This document shows positions 1-9,308 of a DNA stretch of 64,000 nucleotides, piece by piece. Below the pieces are notes generated by a model. The model searched no databases. It was given only the letters and a program-made list of their open reading frames with translations, and had not been told where the DNA came from. The stretch lies in assembly GCF_019711375.1 (NCBI RefSeq), contig NZ_CP081295.1:1054001-1118000 (forward strand), written 5' to 3'. Every line of letters begins with the position of its first letter. The stretch's first letter is position 1. The translations under genes and the position numbers were made by a program. Source of the DNA: Qipengyuania aurantiaca (GTDB taxonomy: Bacteria > Pseudomonadota > Alphaproteobacteria > Sphingomonadales > Sphingomonadaceae).

Positions 1-161
1 AGCTCGGCGTTGCAGCCCTTGGTGCCGAGATGGACGTCGCTGATCCAGATTGTGCGATACTTGCGTCGCTCGCCCACGGTGCGCTCGGGCACGCTGGGTC
101 CGACGGGCGGAAACCCCGCGACATTGGTGAAGTCGGACAGGTTTCGCGGCAGTTCGGTCAT
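1..161 (-). CDS. UDP-2,3-diacylglucosamine diphosphatase-like metallophosphoesterase (partial)
   Basis: Only the first 53 codons lie in the window; the C-terminus is beyond base 1. The product reads MTELPRNLSDF... and reaches RTIWISDVHLGTKGCNAE. The DVHLG segment is the first metal-binding motif (D-x-H) of calcineurin-like phosphoesterases. The TKGCN context matches the LpxH/LpxI-neighbour family of UDP-2,3-diacylglucosamine hydrolase-like proteins, which cleave a lipid A precursor at the inner membrane. The remaining metal motifs cannot be seen, so substrate is inferred from the N-terminus only. The start is the ATG at 159-161, preceded by a GGGGGA Shine-Dalgarno that lies in an inverted repeat (168-190). 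Confidence 0.7.
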   Translation of the reverse strand, partial: MTELPRNLSDFTNVAGFPPVGPSVPERTVGERRKYRTIWISDVHLGTKGCNAE

Positions 162-167
162 GCTTCA

Positions 168-190
168 TCCCCCGAAGCTGTATTGGGGGA
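168..190 (-). promoter_or_regulatory. Inverted repeat covering the Shine-Dalgarno of the LpxH-like gene
   Basis: TCCCCC (168-173) is the exact reverse complement of GGGGGA (185-190) with an 11-base loop. In the minus-strand mRNA the GGGGGA next to the start codon is one arm of this hairpin, so the ribosome site could be partly hidden. The geometry is seen; the regulatory role is inference. Confidence 0.3.
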
Positions 191-261
191 CGGCTAGCAG
201 CCGAATGTTACGTGCGAATCTCTTTTCCGTTACACAATCAGGTAATTGCTACGCTTTGGCG

Positions 262-1251
262 TCACTCCGCCGGACGCACCTCGAGCACGATCTTGCCGAT
301 ATGGTCGCCCGCTTCCATCCGCGCATGGGCGGCGGACACTTCGGCGAGCGGGAAGGTCGTGTCCATCACCGGCGCGATGGTCCTGTCCTCGAACAGCGGC
401 CAGGCGTGGGTGTAGATCTCGTCGGCGAGCAACGCCTTGAATTCGTCCGAACGCGGACGCAGCGTCGAGCCGGTCATCACCTGCCGCTTGCTCATCAGCT
501 TGGCCATGTTGATCTCGGCCTTGAGCCCGCCCAGCACGGCGATGGTCACATGGCGTCCATCCACCGCGAGACAGTCGAGATTGCGCTGAACATAGTCGCC
601 CGACACCATGTCCAGAATGACGTCGGCGCCCTTCCCGCCGGTGAAGTCGTTGACCTTCTCGACGAAGTCTTCGGTCTTGTAATTGATCGCAAGGTCCGCG
701 CCCAACTCGCGGGCGGCGTTGCACTTTTCCTCGCTTCCGGCGGTCGTGACGACGTCGAGTTCGAAGGCCTTGGCGAGCTGGATCGCCATGGTGCCGATCC
801 CGCTCGTGCCGCCATGGACCAGCAGGGTCTCGCCATCGACAGCAAAGCCGCGCTCGAAGACGTTGTGCCACACGGTAAAGAGCGTTTCGGGAATGGCGGC
901 CGCTTCGGCCATGTCCATATGCGGCGGAACCGAGAGGCAATGCGCCGCGTGGGCGAGGCAGTATTCGGCATAGCCCCCGCCGCTCACCAGCGCGCAGACG
1001 CGGCGGTTGAGCATTTCTGGCGCAACGCCCGGCCCGATGGCGACGACCTTGCCCGACACCTCAAGCCCCGGGATCGGCGAGGCGCCCGGGGGCGGCGGAT
1101 AGAAGCCCTGCCGCTGGATGACGTCGGGGCGGTTCACCCCGGCGTGGCTGACCTCGATCAGCAGCTGGTCCGGCCCCGGCTGGGGCAGATCGAGCGTTTC
1201 TGCACGGAAAACTTCGGGACCGCCGGGCGTATCGAAACCCATTGCAGTCAT
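262..1251 (-). CDS. NAD(P)H:quinone oxidoreductase, zinc-independent MDR family (PIG3/QorA type)
   Basis: 329 residues, the usual length for quinone oxidoreductases of the medium-chain dehydrogenase/reductase superfamily. These transfer electrons from NADPH to quinones in the cytoplasm. The GroES-like N-terminal half carries HAGVNRPDVIQRQG and PGLEVSGKVVAIG. The Rossmann half has HGGTSGIGTMAIQLA near residue 145, the nucleotide-binding loop. The cysteine/histidine ligands of the zinc alcohol dehydrogenases are absent, which fits the QOR/PIG3 branch. The start MTAMGFD was chosen because the frame stays open far upstream, but that part is antisense to a small plus-strand gene and looks non-coding. 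MGFD four codons later is the alternative start. Confidence 0.88.
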   Translation of the reverse strand: MTAMGFDTPGGPEVFRAETLDLPQPGPDQLLIEVSHAGVNRPDVIQRQGFYPPPPGASPIPGLEVSGKVVAIGPGVAPEMLNRRVCALVSGGGYAEYCLAHAAHCLSVPPHMDMAEAAAIPETLFTVWHNVFERGFAVDGETLLVHGGTSGIGTMAIQLAKAFELDVVTTAGSEEKCNAARELGADLAINYKTEDFVEKVNDFTGGKGADVILDMVSGDYVQRNLDCLAVDGRHVTIAVLGGLKAEINMAKLMSKRQVMTGSTLRPRSDEFKALLADEIYTHAWPLFEDRTIAPVMDTTFPLAEVSAAHARMEAGDHIGKIVLEVRPAE

Positions 1252-1373
1252 GGTCTTAGGTAAGCCAGTCGCCAAAAGAGCCCCCTGAAAGCGTGGCGTC
1301 ATCGCCTGAACGAGCGGTGCATTACCTTGGGGGCGTGTTGACAGCAACCGGGGTGCGGTGGATTGTGGAGGCG

Positions 1374-1574
1374 ATGGAAGACGACGATCGTCCCCGCCCC
1401 AAAGGCGACGCCGCGAGCAAGCTCGCCGCGGAGGACCTCGGCCCCTATTCGCAGGACGAATTGGACGAACGCATCGCCCTGCTGGAAGCGGAAATCGCCC
1501 GCGTGGAATCGCACCGGCTGAAGGCCGCGGCCCATCGAGACGCGGCCGATGCGCTGTTCGGCCGAAAGGATTGA
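1374..1574 (+). CDS. DUF1192 family protein
   Basis: 66 residues, MEDDDRPRPKGDAASKL... The body holds EDLGPYSQDELDERIALLEA and then a short helix rich in E, R and A, the signature of DUF1192. These are small alphaproteobacterial proteins of unknown function, often near protein quality-control genes. The second half is predicted to be one amphipathic helix or short coiled coil. The ATG at 1374 has GGAG six bases upstream; an earlier in-frame start at 1293 gives a low-complexity leader unlike the family. It is followed by clpA after 129 bases with no obvious terminator. Confidence 0.75.
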   Translation: MEDDDRPRPKGDAASKLAAEDLGPYSQDELDERIALLEAEIARVESHRLKAAAHRDAADALFGRKD

Positions 1575-1703
1575 GACGGTGCAGGGCCTTCAATCCTGCC
1601 GCCTCGACCCCATATCTTCGGAACATACAGCTTTGGCTAACCTTGAAGAGGTAGCCTGTCGCCATCGCACTTCCACGCGAGTCCTTCGGAAAGCAGAGAC
1701 CTG

Positions 1704-4091
1704 ATGCCCAGTTTTGCCGCCAACCTCGAAAAGACCCTCCATACCGCGCTCACCGATGCGGGCGAGCGCCGCCATGAATACGCCACGCTCGAGCACCTGC
1801 TGCTCGCGCTGATCGGCGACGAGGATGCTGCCGCGGTGATGAAGGCCTGCGGCGTGGACACCGGCGAGCTTGCGGCGGTGGTGAAGCAGTATCTCGAACA
1901 GGAATACCAGGCGCTGAAGAGCGAGGAAGGCGCGGACCCGCAGCCGACCGCCGGCTTCCAGCGCGTCATCCAGCGCGCCATCCTCCATGTCCAGTCGTCG
2001 GGCAAGGATACAGTGACCGGCGCCAACGTGCTCGTCGCGCTGTTTTCCGAGCGGGACAGTTACGCCGTCTATTTCCTGCAGCAGCAGGACATGAGCCGTC
2101 TCGATGCGGTGAGCTACATCAGCCACGGCATCGGCAAGGGCGGCAAGCAGGTCGAAGGCAAGCCTCCACAGGGCGCGGAAGAAGCGCAGGGCGAACCGGG
2201 CGCCGAGGCCGGAAAGCCCGGCGACAAGAAAGAAACCGCGCTCGACCAGTTCACGGTCAATCTCAACCAGAAGGCCGAGGACGGGCGTATCGACCCGCTG
2301 ATCGGCCGTGGTCCGGAAGTCGATCGGACGGTGCAGATCCTCTGCCGCCGCTCGAAGAACAACCCGCTCTATGTGGGCGATCCGGGCGTCGGCAAGACCG
2401 CGATTGCCGAAGGCCTCGCGCGCAAGATCGTCGAGGGCGACGTGCCCGAAGTGCTCGAAGACGCGGTGATCTATTCGCTCGACATGGGCGCGCTGCTTGC
2501 CGGCACGCGCTATCGCGGCGATTTCGAGGAGCGGCTGAAGCAGGTCGTCAACGAGCTGGAGGACATGCCCGAGGCAATCCTCTTCATCGACGAAATCCAC
2601 ACGGTGATCGGTGCCGGCGCGACCAGCGGCGGGGCGATGGACGCCTCGAACCTCCTGAAGCCTGCGCTTTCCAGCGGCGCGATCCGCTGCATCGGGTCGA
2701 CCACCTACAAGGAATTCCGCAACCACTTCGAGAAGGACCGCGCATTGCTGCGCCGGTTCCAGAAGATCGACGTCAACGAACCGACGATCGAGGACACGGT
2801 GGCCATACTCAAGGGCCTGCGTTCGGCATTCGAGGAGCATCACAAGGTCAAATACACGCCCGACGCGATCAAGACCGCGGTCGAGCTGTCGGCGCGCTAC
2901 ATCAACGACCGCAAGCTGCCCGACAAGGCGATCGACGTGATCGACGAAGTCGGCGCGATGCAGATGCTGGTCCCGCCCAGCCGTCGCAAGAAGAAGATCA
3001 CCGCCAAGGAAATCGAGGCTGTGATCGCGACTATGGCGCGCATCCCGCCCAAATCGGTGTCGAGCGACGACAAGAAGGCCCTCCAGAACCTCGACCGCGA
3101 CCTCAAGCATGTCGTGTTCGGGCAGGACGCTGCCGTCGACAAGCTTGCGACCGCGATGAAGCTCAGCCGCGCCGGTTTGCGCGATCCGGACAAGCCGATC
3201 GGCTCGTTCCTGTTCAGCGGCCCGACCGGCGTCGGCAAGACCGAAGTCGCGCGCCAGCTCGCCAGCATCATGGGTATCGAATTGAAGCGCTTCGATATGT
3301 CCGAATACATGGAGCGCCACAGCGTTTCGCGCCTTATCGGTGCGCCTCCGGGCTATGTCGGATACGACCAGGGCGGTCTCCTCACCGACGCGATCGACCA
3401 GAACCCGCATTGCGTGCTGCTGCTCGACGAGATCGAGAAGGCGCATCCCGACCTCTTCAACATCCTGCTGCAGGTGATGGATAACGGCCGCCTGACCGAC
3501 CATCACGGCAAGACGGTCGATTTCCGCAACGTGGTGCTCATCATGACCACCAATGCGGGCGCGTCCGATATGGCCAAGCAGGGCATCGGCTTCGGCGACG
3601 TGTCGAAGGAAGATGCGAGCGAAGAGGCCGTGAAGCGCATGTTCACGCCGGAGTTCCGCAACCGCTTGGATGCCATCGTGCCCTTCGGCTATCTCGGCAA
3701 GAGCACCGTCGCGCGCGTCGTCGACAAGTTCATCCTCCAGCTCGAACTGCAGCTGGCCGAACAGAATGTCGACATCCAGTTCGACAAGGAAAGCCGCGCC
3801 TGGCTGGCCGACAAGGGCTACGACAAGCTCTACGGGGCGAGGCCCATGGGCCGCCTGATCCAGGAAAAGATCAAGCAACCGCTCGCCGAGGAACTGCTGT
3901 TCGGCAAGCTGGCCGATGGCGGCGAGGTTTCGGTGACGATGAAGGACGGCAAACCCGCCTTCCAGCTCACCCCGGCCCCGCCCAAGGAAAAGCCCAAGAA
4001 GAAACCGGCGCCGAAGAAGAAACCTGCGGCCAAGAAGAAGCCGGAAGCGGGCGCCAGCGAAGGCAAGAGCGAGGGGGACGGCGAAAGCTGA
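1704..4091 (+). CDS. clpA: ATP-dependent Clp protease ATP-binding subunit ClpA
   Basis: 795 residues. ClpA is the AAA+ unfoldase that feeds substrates into ClpP. The Clp N-domain covers about residues 1-145. The first AAA+ module has Walker A GDPGVGKTAIAEGLA near 225 and the second has SGPTGVGKTEVARQL near 505. Both are followed by Walker B/sensor motifs such as ILFIDEIHTVIG and VLLLDEIEKAHPD. QGIGFGD near 627 is the IGF/IGL loop that docks on ClpP. From about residue 755 there is a lysine/proline-rich tail (PKEKPKKKPAPKKKP...) ending acidic, which is not part of the ClpA core. No clpS lies directly upstream, where ClpA is often paired with its adaptor. Confidence 0.97.
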   Translation: MPSFAANLEKTLHTALTDAGERRHEYATLEHLLLALIGDEDAAAVMKACGVDTGELAAVVKQYLEQEYQALKSEEGADPQPTAGFQRVIQRAILHVQSSGKDTVTGANVLVALFSERDSYAVYFLQQQDMSRLDAVSYISHGIGKGGKQVEGKPPQGAEEAQGEPGAEAGKPGDKKETALDQFTVNLNQKAEDGRIDPLIGRGPEVDRTVQILCRRSKNNPLYVGDPGVGKTAIAEGLARKIVEGDVPEVLEDAVIYSLDMGALLAGTRYRGDFEERLKQVVNELEDMPEAILFIDEIHTVIGAGATSGGAMDASNLLKPALSSGAIRCIGSTTYKEFRNHFEKDRALLRRFQKIDVNEPTIEDTVAILKGLRSAFEEHHKVKYTPDAIKTAVELSARYINDRKLPDKAIDVIDEVGAMQMLVPPSRRKKKITAKEIEAVIATMARIPPKSVSSDDKKALQNLDRDLKHVVFGQDAAVDKLATAMKLSRAGLRDPDKPIGSFLFSGPTGVGKTEVARQLASIMGIELKRFDMSEYMERHSVSRLIGAPPGYVGYDQGGLLTDAIDQNPHCVLLLDEIEKAHPDLFNILLQVMDNGRLTDHHGKTVDFRNVVLIMTTNAGASDMAKQGIGFGDVSKEDASEEAVKRMFTPEFRNRLDAIVPFGYLGKSTVARVVDKFILQLELQLAEQNVDIQFDKESRAWLADKGYDKLYGARPMGRLIQEKIKQPLAEELLFGKLADGGEVSVTMKDGKPAFQLTPAPPKEKPKKKPAPKKKPAAKKKPEAGASEGKSEGDGES

Positions 4092-4113
4092 GCCTGCTTC
4101 CCGTAAATCACCA

Positions 4114-4144
4114 AGAAAGGGGTCGGCGCTTGTCGGCCCCTTTT
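4114..4144 (+). terminator. Intrinsic terminator of clpA
   Basis: AAAGGGG (4116-4122) pairs with CCCCTTTT (4137-4144), with CGG/CCG-type extra pairing inside, ending in a short T run 23 bases after the clpA stop. It is a typical Rho-independent signal separating clpA from the ABC transporter genes. Confidence 0.65.
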
Positions 4145-4217
4145 GCGTTTTGGTCGCGCAAACGCTTGTCGCATCCGCAAATCCGCCATAGCCCTGTACT
4201 GGGTTTTGGGGAACGAC

Positions 4218-5141
4218 ATGAGCACGCCGGTTCTGGAAGTACGCAATCTGGTCAAGCGCTTCGGCGATGTGCTCGCCGTGGACGGTCTGTCCTTTTCCGT
4301 CGCGCCGGGCGAGATCTTCGGTTTTCTTGGCGGCAATGGCGCGGGCAAGACGACGACCTTGCGCATGGTACTCGACATCATCCGGCCGACCTCCGGCGAA
4401 ATTTCCGTGCTCGGAAGCGCCCCCGACCGGCGCCAGGCCGCCGCCATCGGCTTCCTGCCCGAGGAACGCGGCCTCTATTCCGGCATGAGCGCGATCGACA
4501 CGATCGTCTATTTTGGTCGCCTCAAGGGCATGGACACCGCCTCTGCGCGCAGCCGGGGCATGGAACTGCTCGAACGATTCGACCTCGCCGACCGCGCCAA
4601 GAGCGATATCGGCGATATGTCCAAGGGCATGGCGCAGAAGGTCCAGCTTGCGACCAGCCTCGTGAACCAGCCGCAATTGCTGATGCTGGACGAGCCTTTT
4701 TCCGGCCTCGATCCCGTTAATCAGGGCCTGCTCGAGAACGAGATCCTGCGCGCATCGCAGCGCGGCGCGGCAGTCATTTTCTCGACTCACGTCATGCAGC
4801 ACGCCGAGCGGCTCTGCAACCGCCTGCTGCTGTTGCGCAAGGGCCGCAAGCGCTTTGAGGGTACGCTGGAGGAGGTCCGCCGCAAGCTGCCCGCCAGCCT
4901 GATCGCCAACAGCCGGGGCGATCTTGCCGCCCTGCCCGGCGTCGCCTCGGCCGAAAGGCTCGGGACGCCGCAGGACGGCTGGCAGGAATGGCAGGTCGAG
5001 CTCGACCAGGGCGTCGAGGCGGCCAGCGTGCTCGAACATTGCAGCACCCACGGCGTTGCGCTTCGCCGCTGGGACGAACGCCATGCCAGCCTGCACGATA
5101 TCTTCGTCGAACTGGTCGGCGGGGAAGGAGTGGAGGAATGA
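4218..5141 (+). CDS. ABC transporter ATP-binding protein, NatA-like
   Basis: 307 residues. The Walker A motif GGNGAGKTTT is near residue 38. The signature segment is degenerate (DMSKGMAQKVQLA rather than LSGGQ), and Walker B reads LLMLDEPFSGLDP. The C-terminal 100 residues form the DUF4162-type extension common in NatA-like exporters. It should power the permease encoded next, with which it overlaps by four bases (ATGA), implying translational coupling. The substrate is unknown; NatAB homologues have been linked to sodium or drug export, but nothing here fixes that. The ATG at 4218 follows a GGGGAA ribosome site. Confidence 0.9.
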   Translation: MSTPVLEVRNLVKRFGDVLAVDGLSFSVAPGEIFGFLGGNGAGKTTTLRMVLDIIRPTSGEISVLGSAPDRRQAAAIGFLPEERGLYSGMSAIDTIVYFGRLKGMDTASARSRGMELLERFDLADRAKSDIGDMSKGMAQKVQLATSLVNQPQLLMLDEPFSGLDPVNQGLLENEILRASQRGAAVIFSTHVMQHAERLCNRLLLLRKGRKRFEGTLEEVRRKLPASLIANSRGDLAALPGVASAERLGTPQDGWQEWQVELDQGVEAASVLEHCSTHGVALRRWDERHASLHDIFVELVGGEGVEE

Positions 5142-6631
5142 TGACCAACGTCCTGCTCGTCGCCAGGCGCGAGATCCGCCAAATTCTTGCAATGAAGAGC
5201 TTCTGGCTCACCCTGCTCATCCTGCCCGTCGCGCTGGCGCTGGGGCCCTTGCTTGGCGACAATCTGTCGGACGAGGAGCCGACCCGCGTGGCCGTGGTCG
5301 ACCGCTCGCAAAGCGGTGTGGCCGAAGCCCTCGAAGCGCGCTTTGCCGAGGATGATGACCGCAACACACTGCGCAATCTCTCGCGTCATGTGCAGCGCTA
5401 CGATCTCGAGAGCGCCGATCCCGACGCGCCCTGGTCGCAGCACGACCGCTGGTACACCGCCGAGGATATTGCCGCCTTCCGCGAAGCGGGCGGCGTTGAT
5501 GCCGCCATCGAGAAGATCGAGGCGGTGCGCCCCGAAGGCGTGCCCGAATTCGAACCGGAAGAGCCGCTCTACACCTTCCAACCCGCCCCTGCCTCGCTAG
5601 ACGCACTGGAAGGCGAGGGATTTGCCGAAGCCGCGCAAGAACTCTTCGACAGCGATGCCGCGGACGCGCCCGAAGTGGTCCTGCTGATCGGCGAGACCTA
5701 TCCGGCGGACCCGCGCATAGGGCTCTATTCCGCCAACCAGCCACGTTCGAGCTTCGTCACCGTGCTGCAGGAGGTCCTCACTGGTGACCTACGCACGCAA
5801 TTGCTCGCCCAGCGCGGTATTTCGGGTGACGAGGCCCGCGCGATCCAGTCCGCCGCACCCGCTATTGCCGTCACGACACCGCCGCCGGGCGACGGCGCGC
5901 GCGAGGCGCTGCTGGTGCGCTCCATCGTGCCGCTGGCGCTGTCCTATATCCTGATGATGAGCCTGATGCTGTCGGGCAGCTGGATGCTGCAGGGCTCGGT
6001 CGAGGAACGCTCGAACAAGCTGCTGGAATCGCTCCTCGCCTGCATTCGCCCCGAAGAGCTGATGTATGGTAAGCTGCTGGGTGGCCTTTCGGTCGGGCTG
6101 CTGATGATCCTCGTATGGGCAGGTTGTGCAGGCATCGCAGCCTACGCGACCCACGGCGTGATTGCCGACATGATCCGCCCGGCGCTGGAGCCCATCTCCT
6201 CGCCCGGGATCATTCTCGCGATCGTCTACTTCTTCATCGCTGGCTATATCGGCATCTCGGCCATCTTCGTCGCCATCGGGGCGATGGTGGATTCGATGAG
6301 CGAGGCGCAGGGCTATCTCATGCCCGTGCTGCTGGCGATCCTGCTGCCGATCACCTTCCTCCTGCAGATGATCGTTGCGGGTAAGGACGGGCTGATGGTG
6401 CAGGTGCTGACCTGGGTCCCGCTGTGGACGCCCTTCGCCGTGCTCGCGCGGCTCGGCATGGGGATCGAGACCTGGGTGCTGATCGGGTCGGGCCTCCTGC
6501 TTGCCGTGGCCATCGCGCTCGAACTCGTGTTTCTCGGCCGCCTTTTCCGCGCCAGCCTGCTTTCGACCGGGCAGAAACCGACCTTGAAGCGCGTGTTCGA
6601 GCGGCTGCGCGCCAAGCCCGAAAGCGCCTGA
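5138..6631 (+). CDS. ABC-2 type transporter permease, NatB-like
   Basis: 497 residues. It starts MMTNVLLVARREIRQIL with one membrane segment (FWLTLLILPVALALGPLL). A soluble periplasmic region of roughly 250 residues follows, then a cluster of about five or six membrane helices from SIVPLALSYILMMSLMLSG onward. This is the architecture of ABC2_membrane_3/NatB permeases. The stop codon of the ATPase gene overlaps its start, and the GGAGG ribosome site is inside the end of that gene. Together they form one export complex in the inner membrane. The ATG codons at 5138 and 5141 are adjacent, so either may be used. Confidence 0.88.
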   Translation: MMTNVLLVARREIRQILAMKSFWLTLLILPVALALGPLLGDNLSDEEPTRVAVVDRSQSGVAEALEARFAEDDDRNTLRNLSRHVQRYDLESADPDAPWSQHDRWYTAEDIAAFREAGGVDAAIEKIEAVRPEGVPEFEPEEPLYTFQPAPASLDALEGEGFAEAAQELFDSDAADAPEVVLLIGETYPADPRIGLYSANQPRSSFVTVLQEVLTGDLRTQLLAQRGISGDEARAIQSAAPAIAVTTPPPGDGAREALLVRSIVPLALSYILMMSLMLSGSWMLQGSVEERSNKLLESLLACIRPEELMYGKLLGGLSVGLLMILVWAGCAGIAAYATHGVIADMIRPALEPISSPGIILAIVYFFIAGYIGISAIFVAIGAMVDSMSEAQGYLMPVLLAILLPITFLLQMIVAGKDGLMVQVLTWVPLWTPFAVLARLGMGIETWVLIGSGLLLAVAIALELVFLGRLFRASLLSTGQKPTLKRVFERLRAKPESA

Positions 6632-6681
6632 CGGGAACCCAGGCCGGGAACGCACAGGCGCTGCCCTCGCTTAACCAAGCG

Positions 6682-7713
6682 ATGGCCGCGCCCTTTTCCT
6701 GGATCAAACCCGAACCGCACGGGATCTACATCCCGCCCGCCGATTGTTGGGTCGATCCCAGCCGCGCGGTCGACCGGGCGCTGGTCACCCATGGCCACGC
6801 CGACCATGCACGCGGCGGCCATGGCGAAACGGTGGCGACGCCCGAAACGCTGGCGATCATGGAATTGCGCTATCGCACAGGCGCCGAAGACGACGCCGGC
6901 GAGATCCCCCACCGCGCCGTGCCGGTCGAATATGGCGAGACGATCCGGCTGAAGGGCGGCGTCGACGCGACCTACATTCCCGCCGGCCACGTGCTAGGCA
7001 GTGCGCAGATCTTGCTGGAACACGCCGGCGAGCGGGTGATCGTCACCGGCGACTACAAGCGCCGCGCCGACCCCACTTGCCCGCCCTTCGAAGTCACGCC
7101 CTGCGACATTTTCATCACCGAGGCGACCTTCGGCCTGCCCGTCTTCGAGCACCCTCCCATCGAAGAGGAAATGGCGAAACTGCTCGACCGCCTGCGCGCC
7201 TATCCCGACCGTTGCGTGCTCGTCGGCGCCTACGCTCTGGGCAAGGCGCAAAGGGTCATCGCCGAACTGCGCGCGGCAGGGCATCACGATCCGATCTATC
7301 TCCACGGTGCGATGGAGAAGATGTGCCGCCTTTATGAGGAGCATGGCGTCAATCTCGGCGAATTGCGGCTGGTCGCCGACGCCACGAAGGATGACATCCG
7401 CGGCCATATCGTCATCTGCCCGCCGTCTGCGCTCAACGACCGTTGGAGCCGCCGCCTGCCCGAACCGATCACGGCCATGGCCTCGGGCTGGATGCGCGTT
7501 CGCCAGCGGGCCCGCCAGCGCAATGTCGAGCTGCCGCTGGTGATCTCCGACCACGCCGACTGGGGCGAGCTGACGCGGACGATCCGCGAAGTCGACGCGC
7601 AGGAAAACTGGATCACCCACGGGCGCGAGGACGCGCTGCTGCGCTGGTGCCAACTCCACCAGCGCCGCGCCCGCGCCTTGGCGCTGGTCGGTTACGAGGA
7701 CGAGGACGACTAG
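6682..7713 (+). CDS. Ligase-associated DNA exonuclease (metallo-beta-lactamase / beta-CASP fold)
   Basis: 343 residues. The metal-binding motif THGHADHARGGH near residue 35 is the HxHxDH motif of metallo-beta-lactamase nucleases. Later segments such as GHVLGSAQILLEH and VTGDYKR fit the mRNA 3'-processing/SNM1-like branch. This family (TIGR04122) is typically encoded next to an ATP-dependent ligase and a Lhr-like helicase in a bacterial DNA-repair cassette. Here the ligase gene follows after two bases. It probably trims DNA ends before sealing. The ATG at 6682 follows the permease gene by 50 bases; no terminator is visible between them. Confidence 0.85.
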   Translation: MAAPFSWIKPEPHGIYIPPADCWVDPSRAVDRALVTHGHADHARGGHGETVATPETLAIMELRYRTGAEDDAGEIPHRAVPVEYGETIRLKGGVDATYIPAGHVLGSAQILLEHAGERVIVTGDYKRRADPTCPPFEVTPCDIFITEATFGLPVFEHPPIEEEMAKLLDRLRAYPDRCVLVGAYALGKAQRVIAELRAAGHHDPIYLHGAMEKMCRLYEEHGVNLGELRLVADATKDDIRGHIVICPPSALNDRWSRRLPEPITAMASGWMRVRQRARQRNVELPLVISDHADWGELTRTIREVDAQENWITHGREDALLRWCQLHQRRARALALVGYEDEDD

Positions 7714-7715
7714 GC

Positions 7716-9308
7716 GTGGAAGAGTTCGCCGCCCTCATCGACGCGCTGGTCTACACCCGCAGCCGCAACGAGAAGCTGCGGCTGATCGCCGAGTACCTGT
7801 GCGCCACGCCCGATCCTGATCGCGGATGGGCGCTGGCGGCGCTGTCCGACGGGCTCGACTTCCCGGCGGTCAAGAGTTCGACCATCCGAAATCTCCTGAA
7901 GGACCGCATCGACCCCGTCCTCTGGACGCTGAGCCGCGACTTCGTGGGCGATACCGCCGAAACGGCAAGCCTGCTCTGGCCCGCGCCCGACGAGCCCCCC
8001 TCCCCGCCCACGGTCAGCGAAACGGTCGCGCTGCTGGACGAGATGAACCGCAAGACGGTGCTAACAGAGCTTCCCAAGCTGCTGGACCGGCTCGATTCTT
8101 CGGGTCGCTACGCGCTGCTGAAGCTCGCCACGGGCGGCATGCGGATTGGCGTCTCCTCGCGTCTTGCCAAGACGGCGTTCGCGCAGGCCTTCGATGTCCC
8201 GGTGGACGAGGTGGAGGAGTATTGGCACGGCCTCACCCCGCCCTACGCCGATCTCTTCGCCTGGGCTGCCGAGGGGGCCGACCCGCCCGATATCGAAAAC
8301 CTCCCCACCTTCCGCCCCTTCATGCTCGCGCATCCGCTGGAAGAGACGGTCGTCGACCTCGCGGATTACGCGGCGGAATGGAAATGGGACGGGATTCGCG
8401 TGCAATTGGTGCGCGCGGGCGGCGAAACACGCCTGTTTTCCCGCTCGGGCGACGATATTTCGGCCACTTTCCCGGAATTTCTCGACATTTTGCCGATGAA
8501 CGCGGTGCTCGACGGGGAATTGCTGGTCCGCGGCACACACCAGGGCGGCGAAGAAGGCGGGGCGGCAAGCTTCAACGCCCTCCAGCAGCGCCTTGGCCGC
8601 AAGACCGTCTCCAAGAAGATGCTCAAGGAATACCCCGCCTTCATAAGGCTTTACGACGCGCTCCTGATAGAAGGTGTCGATGTGCGCCCGCTTCCTTGGA
8701 CCGAGCGGCGCGGGCGGCTCGAAGCGCTGGCGTCACGCCTGCCCGACTCGCATTTCGACCTGAGCTCCGTCGTGGAGGCAAAGGATTTCGACCATCTGGC
8801 GCAAATTCGCGAAGGCAGCCGCGAGGACGCCATCGAAGGGCTGATGCTCAAGCGCAAAGACAGCCCCTATATCGCCGGGCGGCGCGTGGGATACTGGTAC
8901 AAGTGGAAACGCGACCCGCTGCTGGTCGATTGCGTGCTGATGTACGCCCAGCGCGGGAGCGGAAAGCGGTCGAGCTTCTTTTCGGACTACACCTTTGGCT
9001 GCTGGGACGGCGATCCCGACCGGGGTGCGGACCTGCTGCCCGTGGGCAAGGCCTATTCGGGCTTCACCGACGAGGAGCTGAAGAAGCTCGACCGCCATGT
9101 CCGCAGCAACACGATCAACCGCTTCGGCCCGGTGCGCGAGACCGACAAAAGCCTCGTCTTCGAGGTGGCTTTCGACAGCGTGCACGAAAGCAAGCGCCAC
9201 AAGTCCGGCCTCGCCATGCGCTTCCCCCGTATCCACCGCATCCGCTGGGACAAGCCGCCCCACGAAGCCGACCGGATCGAGGCGCTACGGGCGTTGATCG
9301 CCGATTGA
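7716..9308 (+). CDS. ATP-dependent DNA ligase (ligase-associated repair cassette)
   Basis: 530 residues from a GTG start; a longer upstream frame overlaps the exonuclease and is rejected. The N-terminal domain of about 200 residues is the LigB/archaeal-type DNA-binding domain. The nucleotidyltransferase motif I is EWKWDGIRVQ with the adenylated lysine at residue 223. Motifs III-V appear as NAVLDGELLVR, IEGLMLKRKDSPY and GYWYKWKRD. The C-terminal part is the OB-fold domain. It joins nicks using ATP and is distinct from the NAD-dependent housekeeping LigA. The helicase and phosphoesterase of the full four-gene cassette are not nearby. Confidence 0.9.
   Translation: MEEFAALIDALVYTRSRNEKLRLIAEYLCATPDPDRGWALAALSDGLDFPAVKSSTIRNLLKDRIDPVLWTLSRDFVGDTAETASLLWPAPDEPPSPPTVSETVALLDEMNRKTVLTELPKLLDRLDSSGRYALLKLATGGMRIGVSSRLAKTAFAQAFDVPVDEVEEYWHGLTPPYADLFAWAAEGADPPDIENLPTFRPFMLAHPLEETVVDLADYAAEWKWDGIRVQLVRAGGETRLFSRSGDDISATFPEFLDILPMNAVLDGELLVRGTHQGGEEGGAASFNALQQRLGRKTVSKKMLKEYPAFIRLYDALLIEGVDVRPLPWTERRGRLEALASRLPDSHFDLSSVVEAKDFDHLAQIREGSREDAIEGLMLKRKDSPYIAGRRVGYWYKWKRDPLLVDCVLMYAQRGSGKRSSFFSDYTFGCWDGDPDRGADLLPVGKAYSGFTDEELKKLDRHVRSNTINRFGPVRETDKSLVFEVAFDSVHESKRHKSGLAMRFPRIHRIRWDKPPHEADRIEALRALIAD

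Noticed and set aside
10..1263. Open frame of 417 codons on the plus strand over the quinone oxidoreductase
   Set aside because: Its translation has no recognisable domain, while the opposite frame gives a full quinone oxidoreductase.
1590..5192. Very long open frame of 1200 codons on the minus strand, opposite clpA and the NatA-like gene
   Set aside because: It is antisense to two well-recognised genes, and its translation is rich in Arg, Asp, Val and His without any domain; GC-rich codon bias leaves the opposite strand free of stops.
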